Notes under the pieces: generated by a model
The model's database searches: none
The model's input: the letters and a program-made list of their open reading frames with translations, nothing else
Told to the model about the DNA's origin: nothing
Shown: in pieces, positions 1 to 6,081 of the stretch
How the letters are laid out: each line of letters opens with the position of its first letter
Numbering within the stretch: the first letter of the stretch is position 1
Program-made: the position numbers and the translations under genes
From: Chloroflexota bacterium
GTDB lineage: Bacteria; Chloroflexota; Limnocylindria; Limnocylindrales; CSP1-4
Reading direction: 5' to 3'
NCBI GenBank assembly: GCA_027457005.1
Contig: DAIDTV010000086.1
Coordinates: 1-6,844, forward strand
DNA: 6,844 bases

Positions 1-109
1 GCTGAGAGCATAGTCGGGGCTGACCGGGGCCCCAAGCCCAGATCGGGCAACCTGTCTGACGGGATGACGGGCCGGTCTGCCGGACGGACACGCGGCAGGG
101 GAGGGAACG

Positions 110-949
110 ATGCGGGCCAGGGACGAGCACACGGCGAAACACGGCCCACTCCGCGAGAGGCTGCGCGTGAAGCCGGGCTCGGAGGTTTCGCTCGGGCACT
201 TCGACCCCAGCGAGACGTACGGACGCGAGCGGGAGCCGGCCGAGCTGGAGCTGGCGGAGGGGCTCGTCAGGCTCGGCGAGCTCCAGGACCGGATGTGGGC
301 GGAGGCCAGGCACGCCGTCCTGGTGATCCTGCAAGGCATCGACGCGGCCGGGAAGGACGGCACCATCCGGCACGTCATGTCGGCGTTCAACCCCATGGGC
401 TGCCCGGTGACGAGCTTCAAGGTGCCGACCGACGAGGAACGCGGGCACGACTACCTCTGGCGCGTCCACCGCCGCACCCCGGCGAAGGGCGAGATCGGCA
501 TCTTCAACCGCTCGCACTACGAGGACGTGCTCGTCGTGCGCGTGCACAATCTGGTGCCCAAGGATGTCTGGTCACGCCGCTACGACCAGATCAACGCGTG
601 GGAGCGCACCCTGGTGGAGGAGGGGACCACCATCGTGAAGTTCTTCCTCGCCATCGACCAGGACGAGCAGCGCGAGCGCCTGCGGGATCGCGTGGAAGAC
701 CCTGCCAAGCGCTGGAAGTTCCGCCGGGCCGATCTCGACGAGCGGGCGCTCTGGGACAGCTACCGGCGGGCCTTCGAGGACGCCCTCGGGCGCTGCTCCA
801 CCGAATGGGCGCCGTGGTACCTGGTGCCGTCGAACAGAAAGTGGTTCCGCAACCTCGCGGTGGCCGACATCCTGGCCGACGTCATCGACGATCTGGCACC
901 GGCCTATCCGCCCGGCGAGCCGGGGATCGAGGGCCTGTCGATTCCCTGA
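110..949 (+). CDS. ppk2: PPK2 family polyphosphate kinase (class III-like polyphosphate:nucleotide phosphotransferase)
   Basis: A cytoplasmic kinase of 279 residues that moves phosphate between polyphosphate and nucleotides; the family usually works toward nucleotide synthesis from AMP or ADP. The PPK2 fold shows clearly. The Walker A loop GIDAAGKDGT is at residues 76-85, and the Walker B-region motif IFNRSHYEDV at 131-140. The lid region follows, with WSRRYDQIN (154-162), the KFFL strand (177-180) and a basic KRWKFRR stretch (200-206). A C-terminal STEWAPWYLVPSNRKWFRN segment lies at 230-248. The FNRSHYEDV form, with Asn where class I enzymes have Asp, and the N-terminal VKPGS...FDPSET region resemble the AMP/ADP-using class III group. 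Substrate class is inferred from this resemblance only. The ATG at 110 is preceded by a purine-rich GGGGAGGGAA at 98-107. It is on the same strand as the downstream ABC exporter but 174 nt away, so a shared transcript is possible, not shown. Confidence 0.93.
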   Translation: MRARDEHTAKHGPLRERLRVKPGSEVSLGHFDPSETYGREREPAELELAEGLVRLGELQDRMWAEARHAVLVILQGIDAAGKDGTIRHVMSAFNPMGCPVTSFKVPTDEERGHDYLWRVHRRTPAKGEIGIFNRSHYEDVLVVRVHNLVPKDVWSRRYDQINAWERTLVEEGTTIVKFFLAIDQDEQRERLRDRVEDPAKRWKFRRADLDERALWDSYRRAFEDALGRCSTEWAPWYLVPSNRKWFRNLAVADILADVIDDLAPAYPPGEPGIEGLSIP

Positions 950-1123
950 CCGGCGAGGCGGTCCCGGGCTGCCGGCTCGCTCGAGTGGCGACTGGCCGGC
1001 ACCATGTCGATGAAGAGCGCCGCGCTCCGTCGGGCGCGCCGTGCCCCATCCGGACGACCACGTGATGCGAAGGAAGCGTTGTCAGGGCCGCACGGTCCGC
1101 ATACGCAGAGGTCGCGATTCCAC

Positions 1124-2134
1124 ATGCCGCCATCCGCCATCCTTACCGAGGGCCTCGCCAAGTCGTACGGCCCGGTCCGCGCCCTGCGCGGCGTGAACCT
1201 CGATGTGCCCGAGGCGACCGTGCTCGGCCTGCTCGGCCCGAACGGGGCCGGCAAGACCACGGCAGTGCGCATCCTCGCCACGCTGCTGGTTCCGGATGCC
1301 GGGCGGGCGCTCGTTTCCGGGCGCGACGTCGTGCGCGAGCCCGACGCCGTTCGCAGCCAGATCGGCCTGACCGGCCAGTACGCAGCGGTCGACGAGAACC
1401 TGACCGGCCGGGAGAACCTCGAGCTCGTGGGTCGCCTGCTGCACATGGGCCGCGGTGCCGCCCGCACCCGCGCCGATGAGCTGCTTGCCGGGTTCGAGCT
1501 GACCGACGCCGGCCGCCGTCCCGTCCGCACCTACTCCGGCGGGATGCGACGCCGGCTCGACCTGGCGGCCTCGCTGGTGGGGCGACCGAAGGTGCTCTTC
1601 CTCGACGAGCCCACGACCGGGCTCGACCCGCGAAGTCGCGTGGGGTTGTGGGACGTGATCGCCGGCCTGGTGGCCGGTGGGACCACGATCCTGCTCACCA
1701 CCCAGTACCTGGAGGAGGCCGACCGCCTTGCCGACAGGATCGCCGTGATCGACGACGGCCAGGTGATCGCCGAGGGAACCTCGGGGGAGCTGAAGGACCG
1801 GATGGGCGAGGACGTCGTGGAGATGCGGCTGGTCGAATCGGGCCGTGCGTCCGAGGCGCTCGCCCTCCTCGCCCCGCTCGCCGCGGCGGAGCCGCGCCTG
1901 GACGCCGAGACGGGCCGGCTGATGATCCCGGTGCACCATGCCGGCGGGACGCTGACCGACGTGGTCCGGCGCCTGGATGGCGCGAACCTGGAGGTCGCGG
2001 AGCTCTCGCTGCACCGGCCCAGCCTGGATGACGTGTTCCTTGCCCTGACGGGCCGCCGCGCGGAGATGGAACAGGAGGCCGACGGAGATGCGCGTGGCCG
2101 GTTCGGCCGCCGCCAGCAGAGGAAGGCGGCATGA
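1124..2134 (+). CDS. DrrA-like ABC exporter, ATP-binding subunit
   Basis: ATPase subunit (336 residues) of a drug-efflux-type ABC transporter, acting on the inner face of the membrane with the permease encoded next. Walker A GPNGAGKTT is at residues 38-46, the Q-loop Gln at 85, the signature YSGGMRRRLDLA at 137-148 and Walker B VLFLDEP at 157-163. The switch position, usually His, is Gln in LTTQYLEEAD (191-200), as is usual in the daunorubicin-resistance DrrA group. A C-terminal extension ends with HRPSLDDVFLALTG (297-310), matching the LDEVFL-type motif of DrrA proteins. The frame is open back to an ATG at 1004. However, the family N-terminus (ILTEGLAKSYG) begins only a few residues after the ATG at 1124, and AGAGG lies at 1107-1111, so 1124 is preferred; the 12-nt spacing is rather long. 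The stop overlaps the permease start by 4 nt (ATGA). The exported compound cannot be told from sequence. Confidence 0.94.
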   Translation: MPPSAILTEGLAKSYGPVRALRGVNLDVPEATVLGLLGPNGAGKTTAVRILATLLVPDAGRALVSGRDVVREPDAVRSQIGLTGQYAAVDENLTGRENLELVGRLLHMGRGAARTRADELLAGFELTDAGRRPVRTYSGGMRRRLDLAASLVGRPKVLFLDEPTTGLDPRSRVGLWDVIAGLVAGGTTILLTTQYLEEADRLADRIAVIDDGQVIAEGTSGELKDRMGEDVVEMRLVESGRASEALALLAPLAAAEPRLDAETGRLMIPVHHAGGTLTDVVRRLDGANLEVAELSLHRPSLDDVFLALTGRRAEMEQEADGDARGRFGRRQQRKAA

Positions 2135-2946
2135 CCGCCACCACTCGAGTCATTCCCCGCGCGGTCGTCGCCGCGCCATCCCGGTCGCTTCGCTGGATCG
2201 CGACCGACGCCTTCACCATCGCCTGGCGCAACCTGCTCCAGGTCGTCCGCAACCCGCAGCTGGCCGTGATCGACACCATCACGCCGATCATGTTCGTGCT
2301 GCTCTTCGCCTTCGTGTTCGGGGGCGCGATCCAGGTTCCGGGCGGCAACTACGTGGCCTACCTGATGCCGGGGATCTTCGTCCAGACCGTCGTGTTCGGC
2401 GCGACCGGCACGGCCATCGGGCTGGCCGAGGACCTGCAGAAGGGGCTGGTCGATCGTTTCCGGTCGCTGCCCATGGCCCCGTCCGCGGTCCTGATCGGCC
2501 GGACGTTCAGCGACGCGCTGCGGAACCTGTACACCGTGCTGGTGATGACGGTCGTGGGATACCTGATCGGTTTCCGCTTCGACGGCGGGCTGCCGGGCGC
2601 GTTGCTGGCACTCGGGCTCGTGGTCGGGTTCGGGTACGCGATCTCCTGGATCAGCGCCAACATCGGGCTGATCACGAAGTCCGCGCAGGCCGCCCAGGGA
2701 GCGATCTTCATCCCGATCTTCCCGCTCACGTTCGCGAGCTCCGCGTTCGTGCCGGTCGCCTCGATGCCGGGTTGGCTGCGGCCGATCGCCGAGGCGAACC
2801 CCGTGACGGTGGTCGTCAACGCGACTCGCGGCCTGGTCAGCGGCGCGCCCGACACGGCCACGCTCGTGGCCGCGCTGGCCTGGATCGCCGGCCTGGTGGT
2901 GATCTTCGCGCCGATCGCACTTGTGAGCTACCGCCGCCGCGCGTAG
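2131..2946 (+). CDS. DrrB-like ABC-2 type permease
   Basis: Membrane subunit (271 residues) that should form the export channel with the preceding ATPase. About six hydrophobic segments are visible, near residues 45-65, 76-98, 130-148, 154-178, 187-205 and 245-266. The N-terminal segment before the first helix (FTIAWRNLLQVVRNPQL, 28-44) is the amphipathic entry typical of ABC-2 permeases. Between helices 2 and 3 lies EDLQKGLVDRFRSLPMAPSA (100-119), the conserved DrrB/ABC-2 coupling region. AFVPVASMPGWLRPIAEANP (205-224) is a second family hallmark, before the last helix. Its ATG shares four bases with the stop of the ATPase gene, and AGAGGAAGG at 2118-2126 is a good ribosome site, so the pair is translationally coupled. 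It ends 5 nt from the stop of the convergent membrane-protein gene. Assignment to the DrrB-like family is firm; the substrate is unknown. Confidence 0.93.
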   Translation: MTATTRVIPRAVVAAPSRSLRWIATDAFTIAWRNLLQVVRNPQLAVIDTITPIMFVLLFAFVFGGAIQVPGGNYVAYLMPGIFVQTVVFGATGTAIGLAEDLQKGLVDRFRSLPMAPSAVLIGRTFSDALRNLYTVLVMTVVGYLIGFRFDGGLPGALLALGLVVGFGYAISWISANIGLITKSAQAAQGAIFIPIFPLTFASSAFVPVASMPGWLRPIAEANPVTVVVNATRGLVSGAPDTATLVAALAWIAGLVVIFAPIALVSYRRRA

Positions 2947-2951
2947 GGCCG

Positions 2952-4088
2952 CTATCGCTTCCCCGCGGGGCGGCACCAGGCGATGGACGCGCCGAGGGGA
3001 ACCGACTGGACCGGTCCGGCCTCGCGCACGGGCCCGGGTGGCACGACGACTCCCCCCTGGATGGGGGGCAACGGACAGGGATGCAGCTCCGGACCCGGTA
3101 CCAGCAGGTGGATGGTCGTTGAGCCGGCTTCGTCGAGGGAGAGATCGCGCCAGGCCAGCCGGAGGGTCAGCTGATCCCCCGCCCGCGCCCCGGCCAGTGG
3201 CAGGCGCGCACCGAAGCTGGCCAGGCCGAGCGCATGGCCGCCGGCCGACCCGGGCGGTGCTGCTTCGGAACGACCATTCACGACGCGTTGCTCGGCCAGC
3301 AGTGCGCCGGTGGGACCGGAGACTCGGACGCGCAGCGTGGGGATCGCGAGCGGGGCGTCACCGGCGATGGCGAGGACCCACGCGTCATCCGACCACGCCA
3401 CCTCGGCGCGCCACAACTGCACCGGACTGATCGGCCGCAGGATGAGCGCGCGACGCACCATGACCGGCTCGGCCCGGCCTCCGTTCGACACCACGAGCTC
3501 CACCGCCAGCGCGACCGGCGGGGCGAAGACGGCGATGCGGGTTGCCGCCGTGCCGGGAGCATCCATCCGGACGTCGGCCGCGCCGAGCTCCGTGTCGGAT
3601 CCGGCGGCACCGTGCGCAAGGACGACCGCCAGGTGGACTGTCCCGACGGGCTCGCGCGCGAGGACGCTCACCGGGACGACAGCGCCCTCGATCGTGGCGC
3701 CCTCGTCCGGGCCCGACAGGACCAGGGAGGCGAACCCTGCGCGCGGGACAAGCGTTGCGCGCGGGGCGGGAGAGGCCGCCGGAACCGCGGCCACCTGCGT
3801 CGGGGCTGCGGCCACGGCGACTGACGGGATGTCGGTGGCTGCCGTGCGCGCCGTATCGCCCTGGTCGAGCCAGCGGCCGACGAACCCGGAAGCGATGAGC
3901 ACGCCGCCGAGGGCGAGGGCAAGCACGATCCGTCGGTCACGGGCGGTGATCGGCGCCTGCGGCTGGGGGGCCGACGGGAGTTCCTCGATCACCCACGTCC
4001 CGGCGGGTTCGACCGCGCGAGGATCCTCCTCGCATCGCCGTGCCGCCACGACTGGCGGGTGGTCCAGGTGTCGGATTCCGACGTGCAT
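2952..4088 (-). CDS. Single-pass membrane protein with large extracytoplasmic region, function unknown
   Basis: I do not recognise a named family. With the ATG at 4088 the protein has 378 residues. A hydrophilic N-terminal stretch of about 50 residues contains one Cys (19). RDRR then precedes one hydrophobic helix (about 54-71), so the positive-inside rule places the N-terminus in the cytoplasm and the rest outside. An Ala/Pro/Val-rich linker follows (about 84-118). Next comes a beta-rich region opening with LSGPDEGATIEGAVVPVSV, resembling bacterial Ig-like or Gmad2-type domains (about 122-218). A second beta-rich domain follows (about 224-332), and then a Pro-rich tail with two cysteines (338, 372) that could pair. 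The frame is open to a GTG at 4130, which would add 14 residues. The ATG is chosen because a GGGGGG run lies upstream, but neither start has a strong ribosome site. It is the last gene of the minus-strand cluster; with the sigma-like gene nearby, a regulatory or envelope-sensing role is conceivable but unproven. Confidence 0.75.
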   Translation of the reverse strand: MHVGIRHLDHPPVVAARRCEEDPRAVEPAGTWVIEELPSAPQPQAPITARDRRIVLALALGGVLIASGFVGRWLDQGDTARTAATDIPSVAVAAAPTQVAAVPAASPAPRATLVPRAGFASLVLSGPDEGATIEGAVVPVSVLAREPVGTVHLAVVLAHGAAGSDTELGAADVRMDAPGTAATRIAVFAPPVALAVELVVSNGGRAEPVMVRRALILRPISPVQLWRAEVAWSDDAWVLAIAGDAPLAIPTLRVRVSGPTGALLAEQRVVNGRSEAAPPGSAGGHALGLASFGARLPLAGARAGDQLTLRLAWRDLSLDEAGSTTIHLLVPGPELHPCPLPPIQGGVVVPPGPVREAGPVQSVPLGASIAWCRPAGKR

Positions 4089-4251
4089 CGCTCGAGCCCC
4101 CCATCGCACCCACCCGCGCGTTCGGGCCACGTCCGCGGATCGGTTCCGACGACGGGGCGGTCTCGCCGGTGGATCGGCGCGGTCCAGGCGATCAGGGCAG
4201 GGACCGCGCGTCGAGGCCTCCCGTCGTCGCAGCGGACTACGGCACGGCGAC

Positions 4252-4272
4252 CGTTCCCCGGGCGTTCCCCGG
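4252..4272. repeat. Direct repeat of CGTTCCCCGG with 11-bp period
   Basis: Two exact copies of CGTTCCCCGG (4252-4261 and 4263-4272) are separated by a single G. The start-to-start distance of 11 bp is about one helical turn. They lie in the 195-nt gap between the deacylase stop and the membrane-protein ATG, so on the coding strand each copy reads CCGGGGAACG upstream of that gene. The GGGAAC core resembles the -35 element of many ECF sigma promoters, and an ECF-like gene lies just upstream. No convincing -10 element is visible. The repeat is certain; a role as operator or promoter is a guess. Confidence 0.55.
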
Positions 4273-4283
4273 TGGACCGGCGG

Positions 4284-4769
4284 TCAGCTCTTCGACGGAT
4301 CCTCGGGGGAGGTCACGTCGACGACCTCCGCGCCGGTCGCGGCCACGAGGTCGGCCGGGGCGAGGTGCAGGTTGACGCCGCGGCGGCCGCCACCGATCGC
4401 GACCCGTTCGAGACTCGAGATGGACGCGTCCGCGATGACCGGCCAGGCGTGACTCGAGCCGAATGGCGTGATCGCCCCGCGCTCGTACCCGGTCACCGTC
4501 CTCGCCTCGTCCTGGTCGGGCAGGGAGAGCCGGGAGACGCCGAGGTGCGCCCGCAACTTGCCCCAGTCGAAGCGCCGGCCACCGGGGACGAGGACGAAGA
4601 CGTAGTCGCCCTCGCCGCGCCGGACCACGATCGTCCGGAGCAGTGCGTGAAGCTCGATCCCCTGGAGGCCGGCGCTCTCCTCGGGACCGTGGGGGATCGC
4701 CGTCCGGACCACCCGGTGCGGGATTCCGGCGGCGGCGACGGCGCGCAGGGCAGGAGTATCGGGATCCAC
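4284..4769 (-). CDS. YbaK/EbsC-type aminoacyl-tRNA deacylase (Cys-tRNA(Pro)/prolyl-tRNA editing family)
   Basis: A stand-alone cytoplasmic editing domain of 161 residues, normal for the YbaK/ProRS-associated family, whose members hydrolyse mischarged tRNAs such as Cys-tRNA(Pro) or Ala-tRNA(Pro). The family core is visible: ALLRTIVVRRG (42-52), the YVFVLVPGGRRFDW strand and turn (56-69), LRAHLGVSRLSLPD (72-85), and VTGYERGAITPFG (92-104), the counterpart of the TGYxxGxxxPxG motif. AWPVIADASI follows (108-117). The usual catalytic Lys of YbaK falls at or near R45, so an Arg seems to stand in its place; this needs an alignment. Translation starts at a GTG (4769) with only a weak ribosome site. 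It lies 68 nt after the sigma-like gene on the same strand and is probably co-transcribed. The family is secure; the tRNA specificity is not. Confidence 0.88.
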   Translation of the reverse strand: MDPDTPALRAVAAAGIPHRVVRTAIPHGPEESAGLQGIELHALLRTIVVRRGEGDYVFVLVPGGRRFDWGKLRAHLGVSRLSLPDQDEARTVTGYERGAITPFGSSHAWPVIADASISSLERVAIGGGRRGVNLHLAPADLVAATGAEVVDVTSPEDPSKS

Positions 4770-4837
4770 GACTCACAGAATGCCAGATCGGCGGCGAGCC
4801 GCTGGCGGCCCGGTTGTCCGGCGCCGGCGACGTCCGA

Positions 4838-5299
4838 TCAGGTCTCGACGGAATCCCGGGCGCGGTCGAGCAGCTGCCCGAGCCGTTTGCCGACGCGCGA
4901 GGGGGACATGCCGAGGACTGCGCCGATCTCACGGGCGTCGTACCCGATCGCGTAGCGGAGGGCGACGAGCGCCCGGTCCTCCGGTGAGAGGCCACGCAGC
5001 AGGGTCGCCACGTCCACGGCAGCAGCGGGTCCGGCGGAGTCGGGGACGCCCATGCCCTCCAGCGTGAACTCGAGAAGGGCCGTGGCGGCGTGCCGCTGAT
5101 CGTGCACCAGCCGGCGGGCCTCACTCGCGGTTACCGACATCAGCCACGAGCAGATCCACTGCGGATCCCGCAGCGTGCGCAACCGGCTCCACGCCATGGT
5201 CCAGGTCGACTGCAGCGCGTCCTGTGCGACCTCCCGATCCCCGCCGCAGATCACGTAGGCCAGCAGGAGCGCAGGTGCGGCACCCCCCGCTCGGATCAC
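4838..5299 (-). CDS. ECF-like RNA polymerase sigma factor, N-terminally short
   Basis: A 153-residue sigma-70 family protein that would direct RNA polymerase to a small promoter set. Part of region 2 is visible: ALLLAYVICGGDREVAQDAL (10-29), the STWTMAWSRLRTLRDP stretch (31-46) and SWLMSVTASEARRLV (51-65). A variable linker leads to region 4, LLRGLSPEDRALVALRYAIG (100-119), with a helix-turn-helix in YDAREIGAVLGMSPSRVGKR (120-139). No C-terminal extension is present. The start of region 2 (2.1) seems to be missing about 15-20 residues. The GTG at 5299 is the first possible start after the in-frame stop of the acyltransferase gene, 15 nt away, and it has no clear ribosome site. The adjacent frame holds plausible missing residues, so the N-terminus may be broken or misread (see findings). 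Coupled translation after the acyltransferase is likely. Confidence 0.8.
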   Translation of the reverse strand: MIRAGGAAPALLLAYVICGGDREVAQDALQSTWTMAWSRLRTLRDPQWICSWLMSVTASEARRLVHDQRHAATALLEFTLEGMGVPDSAGPAAAVDVATLLRGLSPEDRALVALRYAIGYDAREIGAVLGMSPSRVGKRLGQLLDRARDSVET

Positions 5300-5314
5300 C
5301 CGGAAGCCGCGCCG

Positions 5315-6079
5315 TCACGAGCGCCCGGCGGCGCCTCCGGGCCCCGGCCGGGCACCCTCCGGCCACTCGTTGAAGACGTCCGTGAGCCATCGCCCGAACC
5401 GACCGGGCGGCGGGGGGTCCGGATAGCCCTGGCAGAGCTCGTGCAGCTCGGTCCAGAGCCGTCCGGTGAGCGCCCCGACCGCGGCCTGCGTCGGTCGACC
5501 CTCGACGGCGATCGGTCGCCCGAACCTCACGCGGACGGTGCGTCCGAGGCAGAGCCAGCTCGTCCCGTTGATGGCGCACGGCACGATCGGCACGCCCGAT
5601 CGCAGCGCGAAGAACGCGGCTCCCTCACTCAGCGGCAGGAGCTGCGTCTCGCCGGCGTGAATCCGTCCCTCGCCCGCGATCGCGAGCACGTTCCCCGCAT
5701 GGAAGACGGCCTGGACCCGGCGGGTGGCGCCGAGGAGGTCGTCCTTGGACGGGCGGTACGGGACCGGCGTGCCGGTCCACCGCATGATGCGATTGCGCCA
5801 TCCGCGGTTCATGTCCTCCTCCTTCGGCCCGAAGAAGTAGACACGCGGCCGCCAGGGCAGCACGGCGAGCAGCAGGAAGGGGTCGGTCCAGTTCTGGTGG
5901 CTGAAGCACAGGAGGTACGGCCCATGCGGAAGTCGTTCCATGCCCTCGATGCGGAGCCGCACGTACCCTCGCGCGATCGCACCGACGGCGAGGCGGGTCA
6001 CCCCGTAGCGGACCCCGGAGCGCAGCGCACGAACCCGGGATGGGACGGGAGAATCCCCGGTGGCCCTTTGCGGAGGCAT
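5315..6079 (-). CDS. PlsC-type 1-acyl-glycerol-3-phosphate acyltransferase family protein
   Basis: A 254-residue membrane-associated acyltransferase of the PlsC/LPLAT family, which transfers acyl chains to lysophosphatidic acid or other lysolipids. The catalytic HX4D motif is SHQNWTDPF, with H61 and D66. The block-II region YFFGPKEEDMNRGWRNRIMR (81-100) follows. The acyl-acceptor motif usually written FPEGTRS appears as IAGEGRIHAGE (134-144), with E137, G138 and R139 kept. Motif IV is SGVPIVPCAING (161-172). An N-terminal basic stretch (15-42) probably aids membrane contact. The ATG at 6079 is chosen because it follows the MFS stop by only 2 nt and begins a family-length protein; the frame stays open further upstream but would lie wholly inside the MFS gene. 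No ribosome site is seen, so re-initiation after the MFS stop is likely. The exact acceptor lipid is not determinable from sequence. Confidence 0.88.
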   Translation of the reverse strand: MPPQRATGDSPVPSRVRALRSGVRYGVTRLAVGAIARGYVRLRIEGMERLPHGPYLLCFSHQNWTDPFLLLAVLPWRPRVYFFGPKEEDMNRGWRNRIMRWTGTPVPYRPSKDDLLGATRRVQAVFHAGNVLAIAGEGRIHAGETQLLPLSEGAAFFALRSGVPIVPCAINGTSWLCLGRTVRVRFGRPIAVEGRPTQAAVGALTGRLWTELHELCQGYPDPPPPGRFGRWLTDVFNEWPEGARPGPGGAAGRS

Positions 6080-6081
6080 GG

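Noticed and set aside
1..63. Possible tail of an upstream gene or a hairpin in GGGGC/GGGCCCC-rich sequence
   Set aside because: Stops occur at 3-5 and 11-13 in two frames, but too little sequence is available to identify a gene, and there is no T-run to support a terminator.
64..1065. Open frame of 333 codons on the plus strand overlapping the polyphosphate kinase gene
   Set aside because: It is Arg/Gly-rich with no domain, and it is the out-of-frame shadow of the PPK2 gene, which has a good ribosome site and all family motifs.
1079..1107. TTGTCA, 17 nt, TACGCA as a possible sigma-70 promoter before the ABC ATPase gene
   Set aside because: The -35 matches 5 of 6 bases, but the -10 matches poorly (only the first two bases), and the implied start would leave almost no leader before the ribosome site.
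2961..2970. Perfect 10-bp palindrome CCCCGCGGGG near the convergent gene ends
   Set aside because: It has no loop and no following T-run, lies within the coding end of the membrane-protein gene, and is expected in such GC-rich DNA; it is not a credible terminator.
1531..2976. Long open frame of 481 codons on the minus strand opposite the DrrAB genes
   Set aside because: It mirrors the codon bias of the GC-rich sense genes; its translation is Arg/Asp/His-rich and low in complexity with no recognisable domain, while the plus-strand frames carry clear ABC motifs.
4017..4033. Inverted repeat GCGAGGA-TCC-TCCTCGC, including an AGGAGG on the minus strand
   Set aside because: It lies inside the membrane-protein coding region. 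No start codon follows the AGGAGG at a usable distance; the nearest in-frame GTG is more than 30 nt away, so it does not redefine the gene start.
3310..4452. Open frame of 380 codons on the plus strand opposite the membrane-protein gene
   Set aside because: It is a Ser/Arg/Thr-rich shadow spanning two minus-strand genes and their gap. The minus-strand frame has a clear helix, linker and beta-rich domain pattern.
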